Origin: Lethocerus indicus
Lineage: Eukaryota; Arthropoda; Insecta; Hemiptera; Belostomatidae
Assembly (NCBI GenBank): GCA_019843655.1
Contig: JACDQD010000002.1
Location: forward strand, 8,731,393-8,795,392
Reading direction: 5' to 3'
DNA length: 64,000 bases
The notes below the pieces were generated by a model that saw nothing but the letters and a program-made list of their open reading frames with translations, was not told the DNA's origin and did no database searches. Positions 1 through 37,599 of this stretch are shown one piece after another (the first letter of the stretch is position 1; each line of letters opens with the position of its first letter). Made by a program: the position numbers and the translations under genes.

Positions 1-59
1 TTGTCTCTGTATATTGTGATTTAGAAAGATAATTATTTGTAAACCAATCGATGTTTCAG

Positions 60-144
60 ATCAGAGTTGGAAAGAGGAGGTTCGAAGAAATGGCCGCCAG
101 ACAAGCGGCAAGGCTTACATCGCCGAAATAGCCTCTACATTTAG
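60..144 (+). CDS. Possible terminal coding exon of a gene entering from the left
   Basis: A pyrimidine-rich tract ending in TTTCAG at 54-59 looks like a splice acceptor. Two frames stay open after it: one ends at TAG 142-144 with tail RRNSLYI, the other ends at TAG 129-131 with tail ARLTSPK. Both are rich in Lys and Arg. I cannot identify the protein and there is no upstream sequence to fix the frame. It could equally be chance. Confidence 0.25.
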
Positions 145-302
145 GAATAGTTACATCAACTTCAATCGCCTGGCTGTTTTTCCACTACAGTTAATTTTCG
201 ATACGTTGCGAATGATTTTTCCTTCTAGTTTTAATAGACACCTGTAATACTATTCTATTATCGACCAAATATAGACAGTTCTTATGTTAAACGACTATAA
301 TC

Positions 303-303
<1 letters not shown>

Positions 304-352
<49 letters not shown>
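304..352. repeat. (AT)n microsatellite
   Basis: Uninterrupted alternating AT dinucleotides for about 48 bp. Confidence 0.95.
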
Positions 353-353
<1 letters not shown>

Positions 354-403
354 AAAAATATCAAAATTACGAAGGAAGAGCCGAAAGGTGCTAAATTAGT
401 AAG

Positions 404-1010
404 TTGGTATTTTATGGATTGATTTATAATTTGGAGTCCCCAAACGGTGATTTAGAACGAATCATTCGATCCCACGAAAAACTCCTCAAATACACTTGCG
501 ACATTCACAAAACATATTATCAACAACGATTGCGAAATAAGCCTATAATAAATCTTCTCCCTCATGGGGCCAAAGATTTAAATAAAGCGTCGGGTTATTT
601 GTTCGGGCATTGTTCCTTTATTAACAGATTAGCCAAATAGAGCCAAACATCGCTGCCGACTCGGTCTCAACAAAGGGTGAGCTTAACGTCCGGTCGGGGA
701 GGTGGCTGCCTCAGCAGTATTTTTTCTAGGATATCGGAAAATGTGCACGGCACCAAATTTCCCGATACATTTGATTCTTATGTATATAAATCTGCCCGTG
801 GAATTGTTCTGAACGTATGGAAGAGTTAATGCGTGCTGGGCCCACATACATCAGTGTCCCCTAGGGTTAGAGAGGACATTTCTGGCACTTCCACTAACAC
901 TCCTGCAGAGCAGTGCACCAACGGTGTCCCCTGAGGGGTTGCCGGCCACTGAATGGGGGAAATCCAAAACTATCGGCAATTTCTGACTTGATGGAGAAAT
1001 ATGCGGCCGG
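404..1010 (+). mobile_element. Possible decayed non-LTR retrotransposon tail
   Basis: A 78-codon open frame (404-640) ends with YLFGHCSFINRLAK. This loosely resembles the GH-containing segment near the end of RNase H-like domains in LINE ORF2 proteins. The following 370 bp are GC-rich, non-coding, and carry two copies of GTGTCCCCT (855 and 924 region), as a retrotransposon 3' UTR might. No reverse transcriptase, cysteine motif or poly(A) tail is visible. The assignment is tentative; ordinary intergenic DNA is the alternative. Confidence 0.22.
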
Positions 1011-1299
1011 AGCCGGTCTAGTCTGTATACGACTGGGGAGGTTTTCGCGTGGAAACATAACCAAATAGAATTTTCCTTTAGAAAGTGATTAGTGGAGTGA
1101 GTGAAGGCGCCCGCCTCCCTCCCCCCTAAATTTAGACTAAGTGGGGCTGGGGCCCTTTCGCCGTGTCGGGCGGGGCGGGCCCGTTCCTGGCTTACTCAAA
1201 GTGAAAGTGAGCTACTATCTCATCACACCGCCCTCCCCACTTTCTCCGCTCCACTCCACTCCACTCGTCTCATCTCTTTCTTTCTTCAGCATACTACCC

Positions 1300-1326
<27 letters not shown>
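1300..1326. repeat. (CT)n microsatellite
   Basis: Pure CT repeat embedded in a wider pyrimidine-rich stretch (about 1230-1345) just before a GC-rich segment. The pyrimidine strand is the plus strand, upstream of the proposed 5' UTR exon. Confidence 0.9.
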
Positions 1327-1332
<6 letters not shown>

Positions 1333-1349
1333 CTCTCTATCTATCTTAT

Positions 1350-1520
1350 TGCCGTGTTCTGAGGCGGTTTGGTCGGGCCGCCTCTTTGGCCAGTGTCCGT
1401 TACGCTCTGTAGGGTCGGTCAGTCCCTCCGGGCGGAGAAGTAGGATTGTGCTCCGGCTGTCAGCTCCGTGCCACCCTTCCACCTTCTCACCCCCGTCATT
1501 CCTCATCTTCTTCGATCCGG
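1350..1520 (+). other. Putative 5' UTR exon of the protease gene
   Basis: GC- and CpG-rich segment ending in CCGG|GTGAGT at 1520/1521, a strong donor. It contains an initiator-like TCAGT near 1419. The next good acceptor downstream is at 3641-3648, immediately before a signal-peptide exon. I infer that this is a non-coding first exon of the Stubble-like protease. Its transcription start is not determined. Confidence 0.35.
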
Positions 1521-3650
1521 GTGAGTACACTTCAGGTTCATTTTTTTGGTCCTCTATCTCCGACAAGGGCAGAATAATAGTCTACTAAAGATAGTGTCTT
1601 GGGTTCCGGCATTCTCCCTTGACCTTTCAGGCAGTACTCGGAGGGTCTCTCTCACGTATACCGAACTAGATGGTCATGAAATAGCTTTTTTCATTTAGCA
1701 ACTGCGATTTCCATTACTCGATCTTCTCGTGGTCTTCCTTATATTTTAATTATCTGTTCGTTATGAGAGTGGGTAGGTCTCATTAGCGCCGCCTCAATTA
1801 GGTCCCTGATTTGACCCTGGACTTGTCCTTTATTATTCAAAATCGTCCGTTATTATTCAAACTCCAACTCTCCGTATTGTGGTTCCGTATTGTAATAAAC
1901 GTTCTTACTCCTGCTATTAATATTATATCCGTAAGGCCTCTGGTAGTTTTTACCTTGCGTACATTATTTAACACCATTTCGAAATGACGCAGTCTTATAG
2001 AGACGCCGGTGAAATATCGATACAAGGGAATAATAGAAAAAATAAACATTCGTATTAAGTTTTCGTAATCACGTTAAAATAGAGGGTATATATCAGTTAT
2101 CACACATTGAAGCTAGTCTATTTCATACGTGTTATCCAACCCTACAATTCCATTGCGACGTCCTTTAATATCGAATAACTATTATTATTCATTGACCTAA
2201 TAATTTTGTATATGCGATTAGAATCCACCAGTACTGTCTGATGTTATAGGTTTGAATAGTCTAAAAGTTGAACGCAATAAATGTTTTTAAGAGTGGAAAA
2301 TCACCGGTCCGAAAAATCGGAATGGATTTCGTGTGAAAAACAGTCCTGCATACTATTAAGAGCCATTCCTCTCAATGTTCCTCATACTCTTCTGTCAACT
2401 TATGAAAAATCATTCATCTGCAATCTGTTACCTCTTCTTCGCCTTCGTCGTATTTATTATTGATATTCTAATGCTACAACAAGATGACGTTCCAATACAG
2501 AAGCTTAGCCTAAGATGAGATCAAGAACCAAGATAACTTAGTCGATAATAAGTCAATGGAATTTTGGCCATCGACGTCAGAAATTATGTTGCAAATAATA
2601 CCACCGAATTGATAACCTCATTGAACTAAATAAAAAGTGCACGAACTTGTGTCGCTGATCAGGAAAAGGACCGAAGTTGGAGTCATGTTGGAGTAGTTAT
2701 TATTTCGAAGCGACCGGCATACTCTTTGAAGAATGCCAAACCTCGAACATAAGAAAAATGTTGCACCTTTCACACAGTGTGGCGCCATCCTTTGGCGAAA
2801 CTCTGGAACTATGAAAGGTTTCCTTTACAATAGCCTTTCAAATTTTATACATTTTATTTCAATCCAGTATGAATTGTGAAATTGCAAATAATTTATACAC
2901 ATTTTGTTCATTTCAACTTCCTCCTTTTTCACGTGATTCCTTTTACGACTTACAGGTTATTAGTGAAATCGTAAAATCGAAGATTTGTAAAACCAGTATT
3001 TATTAGTTGAGTGCATTTGAAATAATAGTACATTATTTACATAGTACATCCTTTAAAAAGCGGGGTATTTACGATTTTTTATTGTGCCTTATACAGGTAG
3101 AAAACAAGACTCAAAAATAGTAACACGGCAAGAAATTGTTTATTTGAACATAGCCGTTATTCCCAGAACTGTCACCGATGTGGCTGATTACAATTTGTTG
3201 AAGTAAAAGGAATAATAATGAATCATACATGTGTTACAAAATATAAATAAGAATAACACAACTACTTGAACTGTACTCAAACTGTGTCAGAGAAATGACG
3301 CAGTGTGGGACAATAGTAGTAAAGTTTATTGATGTTCACGGTTCAGTTTCTGAGCCTTTGTTGAGAACGTAATACATCCAGGATTCATTACAATTTCGCT
3401 GACTTCTACAACATGTAAACTGAGAATAACTGATATGTTCATATAAACAATCGTTTTTAAAAGAATATTTCCCTCTCCTCCTGACTGACTCTCCCTGTTT
3501 GACCCAACAGTATCGATATGACCCAATTCTGACACTGTTTTCATGTGTATTTAGCGTTAGTCTCTTGTTGAAGAAAATATCGTGTTGAATCCACAATGAA
3601 CCGCCTAATATTAAACATTGTCGGTATAGGAGATGGCTTTGTTTTCAGTC

Positions 3651-27787
<24,137 letters not shown>

Positions 27788-28399
27788 TCGGACCCACGCA
27801 GGCACTCTCACTGAACAACGAATGGTAGAAAACGAGATTTGGGACCGAGGCGGGATCGGCCCCCACCCCCACCAATACATATTTCTACTCATATTTTATG
27901 CTGATATATTTAGTGAAATGCTTTAAATATTTCGCGGAAAAAATGAACGCTCTCGACTTTGAAATTGATTGAATAGAAACGGCGTACGGTTAGATTTCTG
28001 CGGATAACGCCATTCCCGATTCGCCATATAGTACGGACGGTCGAAGGTACAGGGTATACAGATTATTTCCGCAGGTTTAACGTCTTAGGAAAGGATCATT
28101 TACTCCTACAAAAGGCTAGTTTGGCCGAAGCTTAGGCTAAGACGATAATATTGTTTTAATGAATAATATTTAGTTACTGTAATTCTCGCGACGCGAACTT
28201 CGTTTATAGTTGATTTCGACTCACTGCCATTGTTACCGTGATTCGAGCATTGGTGACTGGAATTCTGTTAACAGGAATTATATTGTAAATAGTCTCAATT
28301 GTTCTACCCAATTATTAAAGACGCTTTATATTATAATACAACAAAATATAAAAATGCGATGTTTAATGTATTTTAGGATGAAAACTTACAAATTTTAAA

Positions 28400-28903
28400 A
28401 ATTGCTTCTCTTCTAAACTTTTAGCAATAAAGAAATATTTTTTGTACAATAAATATTAATATAAAATATTGCATAAAATTCTATTAGACTTTTGAGCCAA
28501 AGAGCCTTGGTTTTGTAAATATTCAAAAATAGAATTAGTTAGACAATAAATCAGGGATTAAATGTTTAAAAATAGTCTAGTTCTTTGAATTTAGGTTGGC
28601 ATAAACATAGACCACCTATGAAGCTAGAAAAAAGTTTCACATTAAAAGTATTTCAATTTCATCCATTTTCTGTTTTCTAGAATTATACTGTACTTCGGTG
28701 GATACATTAATGTACCTATATGGTTTTTTATATGTATGTAAATATAATTAGATTTTTCATTTTAATGTACATAACAATACTATATAATGAGCACTGACAA
28801 AAAAGTCATAGAAATACTAAGACCTCATTTATTTTTATTTTGTTTTGTTTGAAATTTATTTATAAATATTTATGTTGGTGAGAGATTTGATAAAGAATGA
28901 GTG

Positions 28904-28949
<46 letters not shown>

Positions 28950-31900
28950 ATCATTAAACTTTTAAGGATTCTTAATGGCTTCTAGTAGCTCACTTGAGCC
29001 TGTAGGACCAATATTTATGAACTATTATTGTAAGTAAATATATTTTAGTCTATGTTAATAAAACAATTTTTAAAACATTTTAATTTTCTGTTCTTTTTTC
29101 CTAATAATTGTTCATTTCATTTGTTTATGCATCAGTCCTAATAGTTATAGCATTTTCAAAATAAATTTAAGTTTCACCTTCCCTTACCCAATCCATTCCT
29201 ACCTATGAAAAGCTAATTTCATTATAAAATTAGTAACTGCAAGAAATAATCAAGTTCTCCCCAAAAATATATAAGAAATAAATTGCAGCCTTAATAAACA
29301 AACCAACAAGAAGCCCAATTTTTATAGGTAGAGTCTAGTGTCATATTTATATAAGATTAATAAATTCCTCCTTATAGCAATAATCAGAAATAGAAAAGAT
29401 ATTTATCACACATCTCACTTTCAACAAGACTTAAGAATTACAAGAATGAAAAGATTATACTATAATAATTTTATGCAGAATAAAATTCTTTCATTCAACA
29501 ATTTGAACCTCCAATGAGGTACGAATATCAAAGACATAATAATAACCAAATATATAATACAACTGAGAAAAAGAATTGTGTTTTAAAGATAAAACATTAA
29601 CTTTCATTGTTGAAATCATAAAGTACTTTCCTCGGTCTTTACACTATACCTGTCTCTTTGATATTATGTATATGGTCATGTACATTTTAAAAAGTGGAAA
29701 ACTCCATTAGAAATAGTTACAAAAACAACTATTGTTACCCCAGAAACTAGTTTTCATATTGTGAAGATTTGTCAATGTTACTGTAACAAACTATCAATAT
29801 GAGATTAGTCAACCAGGAATGAGGGGTAATATGAAATTAAATTGTCATGATTATATTGGTTATTCCATGTTTAGTTTCTTAAAAATACAAATACCCCACA
29901 CTTTTAAATTCCAAGTAAATTTATTCAAATTACTACCTGGGTATTTTTAGAAAAAATAAACAACTCATCAAATCCAAATATTATCAGAAATTATTATATT
30001 TTCAGATATGCTTAAGTTAATAGCTACAGAAATGTTGATTTTTAATTTTAGAAATGAAACTAACCAAAATTGCTAAAACAACTGGCAACATTGGCAGTTG
30101 TGGTTAATAGTTAATACAACTATATAGCAGAACACTCAAAAACTGTTAAAATATATTTCATATTTTATACTTCTGTAAATTAGCTATTTAAAGAAGGACC
30201 AAACTTATAGGACCTATTATCACATTTCCTTATATTCTAAAATAAACCTCAATTAAAAGTTCTTCTTTTTGTTAGTTTCATTAAGGACTTATTACTATAT
30301 GTGCCTCTTTTTATTTATAAGCTCACATTTATAGAATAAAGATTTAATAGATCTTTTCTTCTAAAAATTTCAGTACAATAGATATATGTATAAAAAAAAA
30401 ACTACAATTATAAAATTGTGGACATTGTTTTAAACTAAATATTATTTATTAAAAATACGTCTATCCAATAGTGTAAATCTTTCTGGGTAAACTTGTCTGT
30501 CATGAAACAAAGTTCTTCAAGCTTAATCCAATTATTTACTCACTTTTCTTCATCAATTTTCTACAGCGACTACAAATGATTTCAAAAAATAAAACAAGAT
30601 ATATGACAAACAAGATGCTAAAACAGAATAGTTCAAAATATTGGATTTAATCATTTCAAGTTTTCTATTAAAAGGTAAAGAAATTGTTCATAACTTCAGT
30701 TCACAGATCCAAACAAAAATAATACATGCATTTACAAAACTAAATTTTTTGCTTATGATTACAATTACTTGTAACACTAAATTTCAACATACCATAACTA
30801 TGAAAAGAATTTTTTATCCATGATATAAATTGAATGACTAACCCTTTCTATAATTCATCAATTTGAAAAAAGGACGATTATTCCAGAAAGACTTACACTA
30901 ACTAATAACATAACAACTATGACATACATAAAATAACATTAATAATAATAATAATACATATAATTTTGCATATCTAAAACAAAGTGCGTATTTACACATT
31001 AATGTATGTGTTAAGCTTAGCTCGCTTGTGGACTGATACCTTCAACAATATACATCAATAATCTCCTCCAGCCCCCTATGTTATTAAAAAAATTAATTTT
31101 CTCTTAATTTACACAAACATCTCATACAATATATATTTTCTATCAATATATTCACTCTATTATTTTCAACTATATTCTCAAACAAAACAAACACAACAGA
31201 CACAATAACAATCTAAATGTTACCATTACCAATTACTGTTACAAAAAATCACAGAACAAAAGTCAGTAAAATTTTCTTTCTATCAAATATCTGTTCGTCT
31301 TTCAATTAAATTTTGATACAAATAGAATTGTACACTACCCTGAATTTTACAGTCATGTATGTATATTTGACAAAAATATGTTTTTTTTTAAATCTCAATT
31401 ATATCAAATACTTAAATTCAAACATTCAATTGTAGACAAAGTGTGCCAGAATTGAGAATTAAACCAACAACAGGATTTTGGATACTGTGCATGTACCATC
31501 ACTAAGTTACACACTCATGGACATCATCAATCCTTTCCAACTGGTACACATTTTTTTCAACAGGAAATTTGAATTGGAATTGCATGAACCTATATTATTA
31601 CTTCCAGACCCCTCAACAGATTTGAATCACTTAAAAACTTTGGTTTGACTATCCCTTCAACCTATTAGGAAAATTATCATTCCAACATCTGATACTCATT
31701 GTTCTATAAAATAAATCATTAACAAAATGTGGATCATCAAATCATATAATAAATGCCAACTTAAATATGTAAAATATGACAAATATTTGGGTAAATAATC
31801 ATCTGTTGAAAATAACATTAACAAGAAAGATGCACACATTAATATAACAATACATCAGCACAAACAAAGCAAAATTATGTTGTCCTTGTGCTAGAATAGT

Positions 31901-33170
31901 TATTCTAATGTTATTAAAAATCATTTCCAGTAAAGAACTTTCTACTGGCATGAAACATAATTATATGCACTTTACACACACTAAGCACTAACTTAATAAA
32001 TACAATTAAACAGTTAAACAAATTATATTTTTAATATTGGATGTATGTGTGTATATGTTATACTGTCCTCATATTTACTCACCTATGAATTGTAATAACA
32101 AAGTAATGTACTGTATAAATGTACTTAACTTTGTTTCAATTTTATTTTCAAATAATTTTTACAGTACACTTTAAAAACTAAAAGTACCTATTTCTGTTCT
32201 GTTTTTCTTAAATACAAACAGCCACAATTATAGATGCAAAAGAGATAAGTACAAAATACACCTAGCAAATTAGGTGAAAGAGTGAAAAGCAAACAACTTA
32301 GGATTCAAAAAGATGTAACCATACAAATAAGTTGTACTGTACAACATAACTAGGATAAACTTCTTTGGCAAATATGAAAGCAATTTAGTCCTAATAAATA
32401 TAATACAAAAAATTACATGCTAATTACAAAACTGTCATAGCAGCAGAATAAGAAGGAGGAGGTTGAAAATGTTTACAATAATAGAGATAAAATAATGAAA
32501 TGGAAGTAAACTGCTGGATTCAGAAATAGAAATAACAATGTAAATAACAATTAAATAGAGACAAAATGATGTGAGTCATGGAGAAAATTCTATTCATTAA
32601 AAGTAACAAATTCACCCAATTCTCCTCCTAGTTGATGCACCATAGTCAATACAAATATCTTATTTGTAAAATATGGTACAAATGAGAATGAAAACCTGCA
32701 AACAAGCAGCTGCTATTTTATCAAACATGAAACTCGCTTTGCTCCTATTTTCCTTTTCTCGTTTGTCAATAACCACAGTTGCACACTGCTTTATATCAAC
32801 CCATTTTTAAATAAACAAACAGCTATAATACATACACACATACATTGCTTCATACTATGTTCATAAATAAATAAACTGATTTCAGAAATATGGAAAAAAC
32901 AATATGAGCAAAGTACATAAATTGTCGTGGGGGAGGGGAGAAGAAAATACAAAATTGGGTATGCCTACTTAGTTAGTCTGGGCACACTAGTTAGCCTTTT
33001 TGTTGAATCCAATTTTTTTAGTTCATTTTTTCCAGTGTGCAATAAACTACATGTTTACAACTGTTTGCGAGCAAGTGAGTGAGTGAGTGAATAAAGTGAA
33101 AGTGATAACTGACCGATGAAGACAATGACAATGGAGGGATAAAAACTGACAAAAGATGACAGATGGCTGG
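28400..33170 (-). other. Probable long 3' UTR of the FBXL20 gene, no coding sequence seen
   Basis: Some 4.8 kb of AT-rich, CpG-poor DNA without convincing ORFs. CpG depletion begins abruptly near 28.35 kb, just after the protease gene, and continues without a break into the FBXL20 gene. I infer that the transcribed, methylated FBXL20 unit reaches here on the minus strand. There are many TTTATT hexamers (minus-strand AATAAA), so no single poly(A) site can be picked. Confidence 0.35.
28906..28946. repeat. (GA)n microsatellite
   Basis: Pure GA repeat of about 40 bp in the AT-rich block downstream of FBXL20. Confidence 0.95.
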
Positions 33171-34331
33171 TTATAATATGAGACAACAGCGGCAATATCT
33201 CTGTCTCGTGCCTCCGGTCGATGGAGGAGGAGTCACAGGTGCAAAGTAGGCATGTACCTTGATGTTAGGTAAATGATTCTGAAATAAACACAAATAAATT
33301 ATAATTAAATCAATCGAATTGATGGCAAGTTCAGAGATTCTTTGGATGTATCGAGTAGGCACTGAATAGCTTTAGTGGTCCATTTAAAATGGATTATCTT
33401 AATATATTTTCACAAGGTGAAAGTGAATGAAGACAGTTATGAGATATCAAATTTACAGTAAAAACACTGACCCTAAGCCTCCTGATGCCAGCCCTAGTGA
33501 TGAGCTGACAGTCGTAGAGCTCAATCCTTTGGAGGTTGTGACAGGAAATGAGATGTTCCAATGAAGTGTCCGTTATGAGGGGACAATTGTCCAGTTCAAG
33601 GACAGTGAGGTGTTCTGCTGCACACGGTGATGTCCCTAAATGGCGAATACCATCGTCAGTGATTAGCTCACAGTGCGACAGTGAGAGATTCTCCAGCCGA
33701 GGGCAGCCCATTGCTAAGTGGATCAGTGTTGCATCCGTTATCAGCACACACTCTTCCAAATCCATCTTCTCCAATAAGTGACAGCTCTGCAATCACAATA
33801 CAAAGACATATTTAAAAATAACGTCTAACATTACTATTATCACAATGCTGTGTGTTTTGAAAAGTGCCCAGTTGAATGGCTAACTTCCACTTTGTGAGAA
33901 ATTAAAATGTTCAAGAGGAAATTATTCTATGAATGTGAAAGAAAATTGTATTTAACAAGTGAATAATATTTTATTAAATTCCGAAATTTCAGGCGGTTTA
34001 AGTCAACAGCTCCACCTCTCTATAGTCTTCATTATTCTGCCGTCCTTCCAAATTTACTGAAAATATTTCTTACAAAGCCCGAATGCTTAATTAATATTCT
34101 TTAACACAATAATGAATTCGTCCCAGCATAAATAATTTCATTCTAAAGACTCAATCAGATATTATTCACACCTTCATAAGTTCTTAAATGTGCTATTAAT
34201 AGACTATTATAGACAATTGAGAGAAGCTGAAATTAGCCCAACATAGGATCTAACAGGTATGAGAAAACAAGATATAATTATACAACTAAATGATATAACA
34301 AATTATTAGGCACACAAAGGAATGTGCACAT

Positions 34332-34386
<55 letters not shown>

Positions 34387-35240
34387 TTACCTTGGAAAGT
34401 GCTTGGAAGCCTGTATCAGTGAACTGGGTACAGCCAGCTACTTCAAGAGTGCTCAAAAGGTGACAATGTGTGGCCAACATAACAAGGCTGATGTCAGTCA
34501 ACCGTACACATCCAGTTATACACAAATTGTGAATTTTGGGGCAATTCTGAGCTAACCTTGTGACACCGGTGTCTTCAACATTCTATAAGGATACATTAGC
34601 TGTTAGAATCTCTTAATGCTGTATAATCACATTATAGAAAATAAAATATAATAAAAAGGGTGGTTTTCTCACTTCATTTTAATCTTAAAAGTGCAATGAG
34701 AGGCCACATGCATTTGGTTTAATAAAAAATAAAGAAGAAATTTTCCTGCCTGAACATGAAATTATTTAGGCTCTTCAGGACAGTAGAATACTTCTTTTAT
34801 GTCTTCCCATATATTAAGGATAGTAAAATATCTGATCAATCCTATATCCTAACCATTTATTAAAATAATCTAAAACCGTATTAATCAAACAACAGATTGT
34901 TAAACTTTCAAAACCTGTTCATACAAAAGTAGCTACCAATTTCTTAGTCACACAAGTTATTTTGTTATTTATTTTGATAACACCCAAATAGAAAAGCTAC
35001 CAAATTTTATGATTTATTGATGCTGATATATACTTAAAATGCATGTAATAAAAATTATAGTGAGTGTCTATATTAATACTGACAGAACAGCCATGAAGAT
35101 TGACAATTTCTAGCTGGGTGCAATGCTGGGCAAGGCAAGAAACAGCTCGGTCAGTAACTTGTAGACAACCTTTGGAGGTGTAACTTTTTAATCGACTGCA
35201 TCCCCTAGCCAAAGCCTCAACACCTGAAAAATCATAGACA

Positions 35241-35292
<52 letters not shown>

Positions 35293-36727
35293 CTATTTAA
35301 TTTTTCAATAAAAAAGTGATTACCATTTTCGGTGATATTCTCACACCATGATATGTTAATATGGGTTAAATTGTGACAGCCATCCGCCAAAGACTTCAAC
35401 GACAGATCAGTGATGGCACAACAAGATCCCAGATCCAGCCTTGTTATCTTCCTACAATATCTACTCAAGGCTTGACATGTGCTACAAAAAAATTAATAAA
35501 TTTGTACACATTTGGGCATTTTAATGTACATTGTATTTGACAGAAGACTGCTGATTTTAATTAAGCTTAAATACCTGTCTGTAATTTTTTTGCAATCATT
35601 CAAATTCAGATCCTCAATGTTGGGACATTGTTGGGCCAATGTTCTCATCGACCCGTCCGCAATGGACTGGCACCCTCTTAAACTCAACTTCCTTAAAAAA
35701 CCTCCACATCGTCGAGATATGTTCTCTATCACAGGGCCCTGAAATAAAAATATTACATGAAAATCCTCATGAAAAATTAATAACAATTTATAGGATTATT
35801 TCTTAACAAACTTTCTCTAAATATTACACACTGAAGCTAGAAAATATACCTCAACATCGGTTTGAAATTCAAATAGATCTATTCGTTGCCAGTTGCTACC
35901 ATCCAAAGCCAATATATTCCAAGCTTTTGAGACTTGGGCACATCTGCATAGTGATACAACATCAAGGTAAGAAAATATTCTGTAACAGAAAAAGAATTTA
36001 GAACCACAAATAACTGTATCAAATTTTCGTTACACATTCTTTAGATATTGGTGTAAACTAATACAATTCCAATTAATCAATTTATAATTTTCAACTTTTA
36101 AAATGAGAAAAATATTTCAAACTCTTGATCACTTTGGAAATATGACACAAACTTCTAATAGTTACAACACATATCTACTCTTAACATTGAATTAAAATAA
36201 AATTACCAAAAGAAAGGACAATGAACCCCAGGGGTTACTATTCTGGTAATTTCCAGAAAACATTTCATTTGATTTCATAGTTGGTCCACATGATGCAAGA
36301 GGGGAAACAACACATTGACTTATATTTCTATGTATACCTAAAATATGTCGTAAGTAAGCTATCACTTGTACTCACCTCAGCAAGAGTTCCTTTGGAAGTT
36401 TCTTGTTGATCTGGGAGTCGTCTTCAAGAAACACCCTAGTCAACTATATAACAACATAATATACAATGAAATTAATTGAAACAACCAATACCAACAATAT
36501 AAAAACTGACAGATCTTGGTACATGTAAATATTTCTGGTGACAGTGATGCCAAGTGAATAAAAAATAAATAAATAAACACACTGAATATAAAAAGTAATA
36601 TTCAATCATCAAATTCACGTGATTAATTAAGTCAATAATTTCTCAGATTTCAATGTTTAGAGAACAAACTACAAAAAATTCTACTAAAAGTGCAATAACC
36701 AATATATAAATATAAATAAATAAATAA

Positions 36728-36804
<77 letters not shown>

Positions 36805-37502
36805 CACACACAAATGTATTCCTGTGTATAGGTATATACATATGATCTACCTATAAATGTTACAAGTGGATAACACTTTCATGCAATATCTGGATGCTCA
36901 TATTCATAAACAGAAAATACATTTACTTAAAAGCCAAAACTATTAATCCCAAATGCACACTTCACAAGGTTGCAAGTTTTAAAATGCATCAAAATTAACC
37001 AAACCTACTACTGTACAATTAACTAAAATGAAAAATTAAGCTACTGTGAAGAAAAACCAGCATCCTCAGATTAGTATAAAGTATAAATTAAAACTTTCTA
37101 AACCAGGCCTACAATAAATATTTTAAGATGTAAAAGACAGCGGAACCTTCACAGCTCCAGATTTTGATCTGGCAGTATAAATTCATTCAAATCATGCAGG
37201 AAATGTACAAAAAACAACTGACAAAGAGCAGATTCTTGGGAGCCTTTTCTTAAAATAAACTCAGAACATTCTCATTTTAAAAATACAAACTGGAGTCCGT
37301 GCGAAAACATACAATATCGCTCATAAGGGGGAATATCCAAAAGCTCGATCTCATTAATTATAGTGAACTCTGGCCGAGAATCGGTTTTCTAACTGAACAC
37401 ATACAAGTCTCCGTGTCTCCACAGCTTAAAACAGGTTAAAGCGTTAAATTGTTTTCTTTTTAAACAGTCGAACTGAGGTACCTGTGTGTAGCTGTGCCGC
37501 AT
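33171..37502 (-). CDS. FBXL20: F-box/LRR-repeat protein 20-like, SCF ubiquitin ligase substrate receptor
   Basis: Nine exons on the minus strand: 37482-37502, 36376-36443, 35850-35979, 35575-35738, 35324-35481, 35084-35223, 34391-34582, 33472-33786, 33171-33278; all phases agree; about 431 aa (human FBXL20 is about 436). The F-box (LPKELLLRIFSYLDVVSLC) binds Skp1. About ten cysteine-type LRRs follow, with signatures such as LSLRGCQSIAD, LSHCELITDDGIRHLG and IELYDCQLITRAGIRRLR. The C-terminus ends CCLIL, a CaaX box with a final Leu that predicts geranylgeranylation, as known for FBXL2. The first exon (7 codons, MRHSYTQ) is chosen because its CAG|GTACCT donor leaves phase 0 and it is the first ATG in that frame; this start is the least sure part. 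FBXL20 and FBXL2 are one gene in invertebrates. Confidence 0.92.
34335..34382. repeat. (AT)n microsatellite at an FBXL20 donor
   Basis: Alternating AT of about 47 bp that starts 8-9 bases inside the intron after the exon at 34391-34582 (minus strand). Confidence 0.95.
35241..35286. repeat. (AT)n microsatellite filling a short FBXL20 intron
   Basis: Alternating AT of about 46 bp makes up nearly half of the 100-bp intron 35224-35323. Confidence 0.95.
36732..36812. repeat. Compound (AT)n-(CA)n microsatellite
   Basis: An AT tract (36732-36770) runs directly into a CA tract with one CG interruption (to 36812), inside the first FBXL20 intron. Confidence 0.95.
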
Positions 37503-37599
37503 CGCGAACACCGAATCATCAGGGAGTCGCTGTTTTTTTAAACAATCCGGCTTCGTCCACCAAGATCTGGTGTTCTGGCGAAACAATAAATAGTCTGGT

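Noticed and set aside
1294..1566. Minus-strand 90-codon ORF ending in an RE-repeat
   Set aside because: The repeat is only the translation of the (CT)n tract; no start context, splice sites or known domain.
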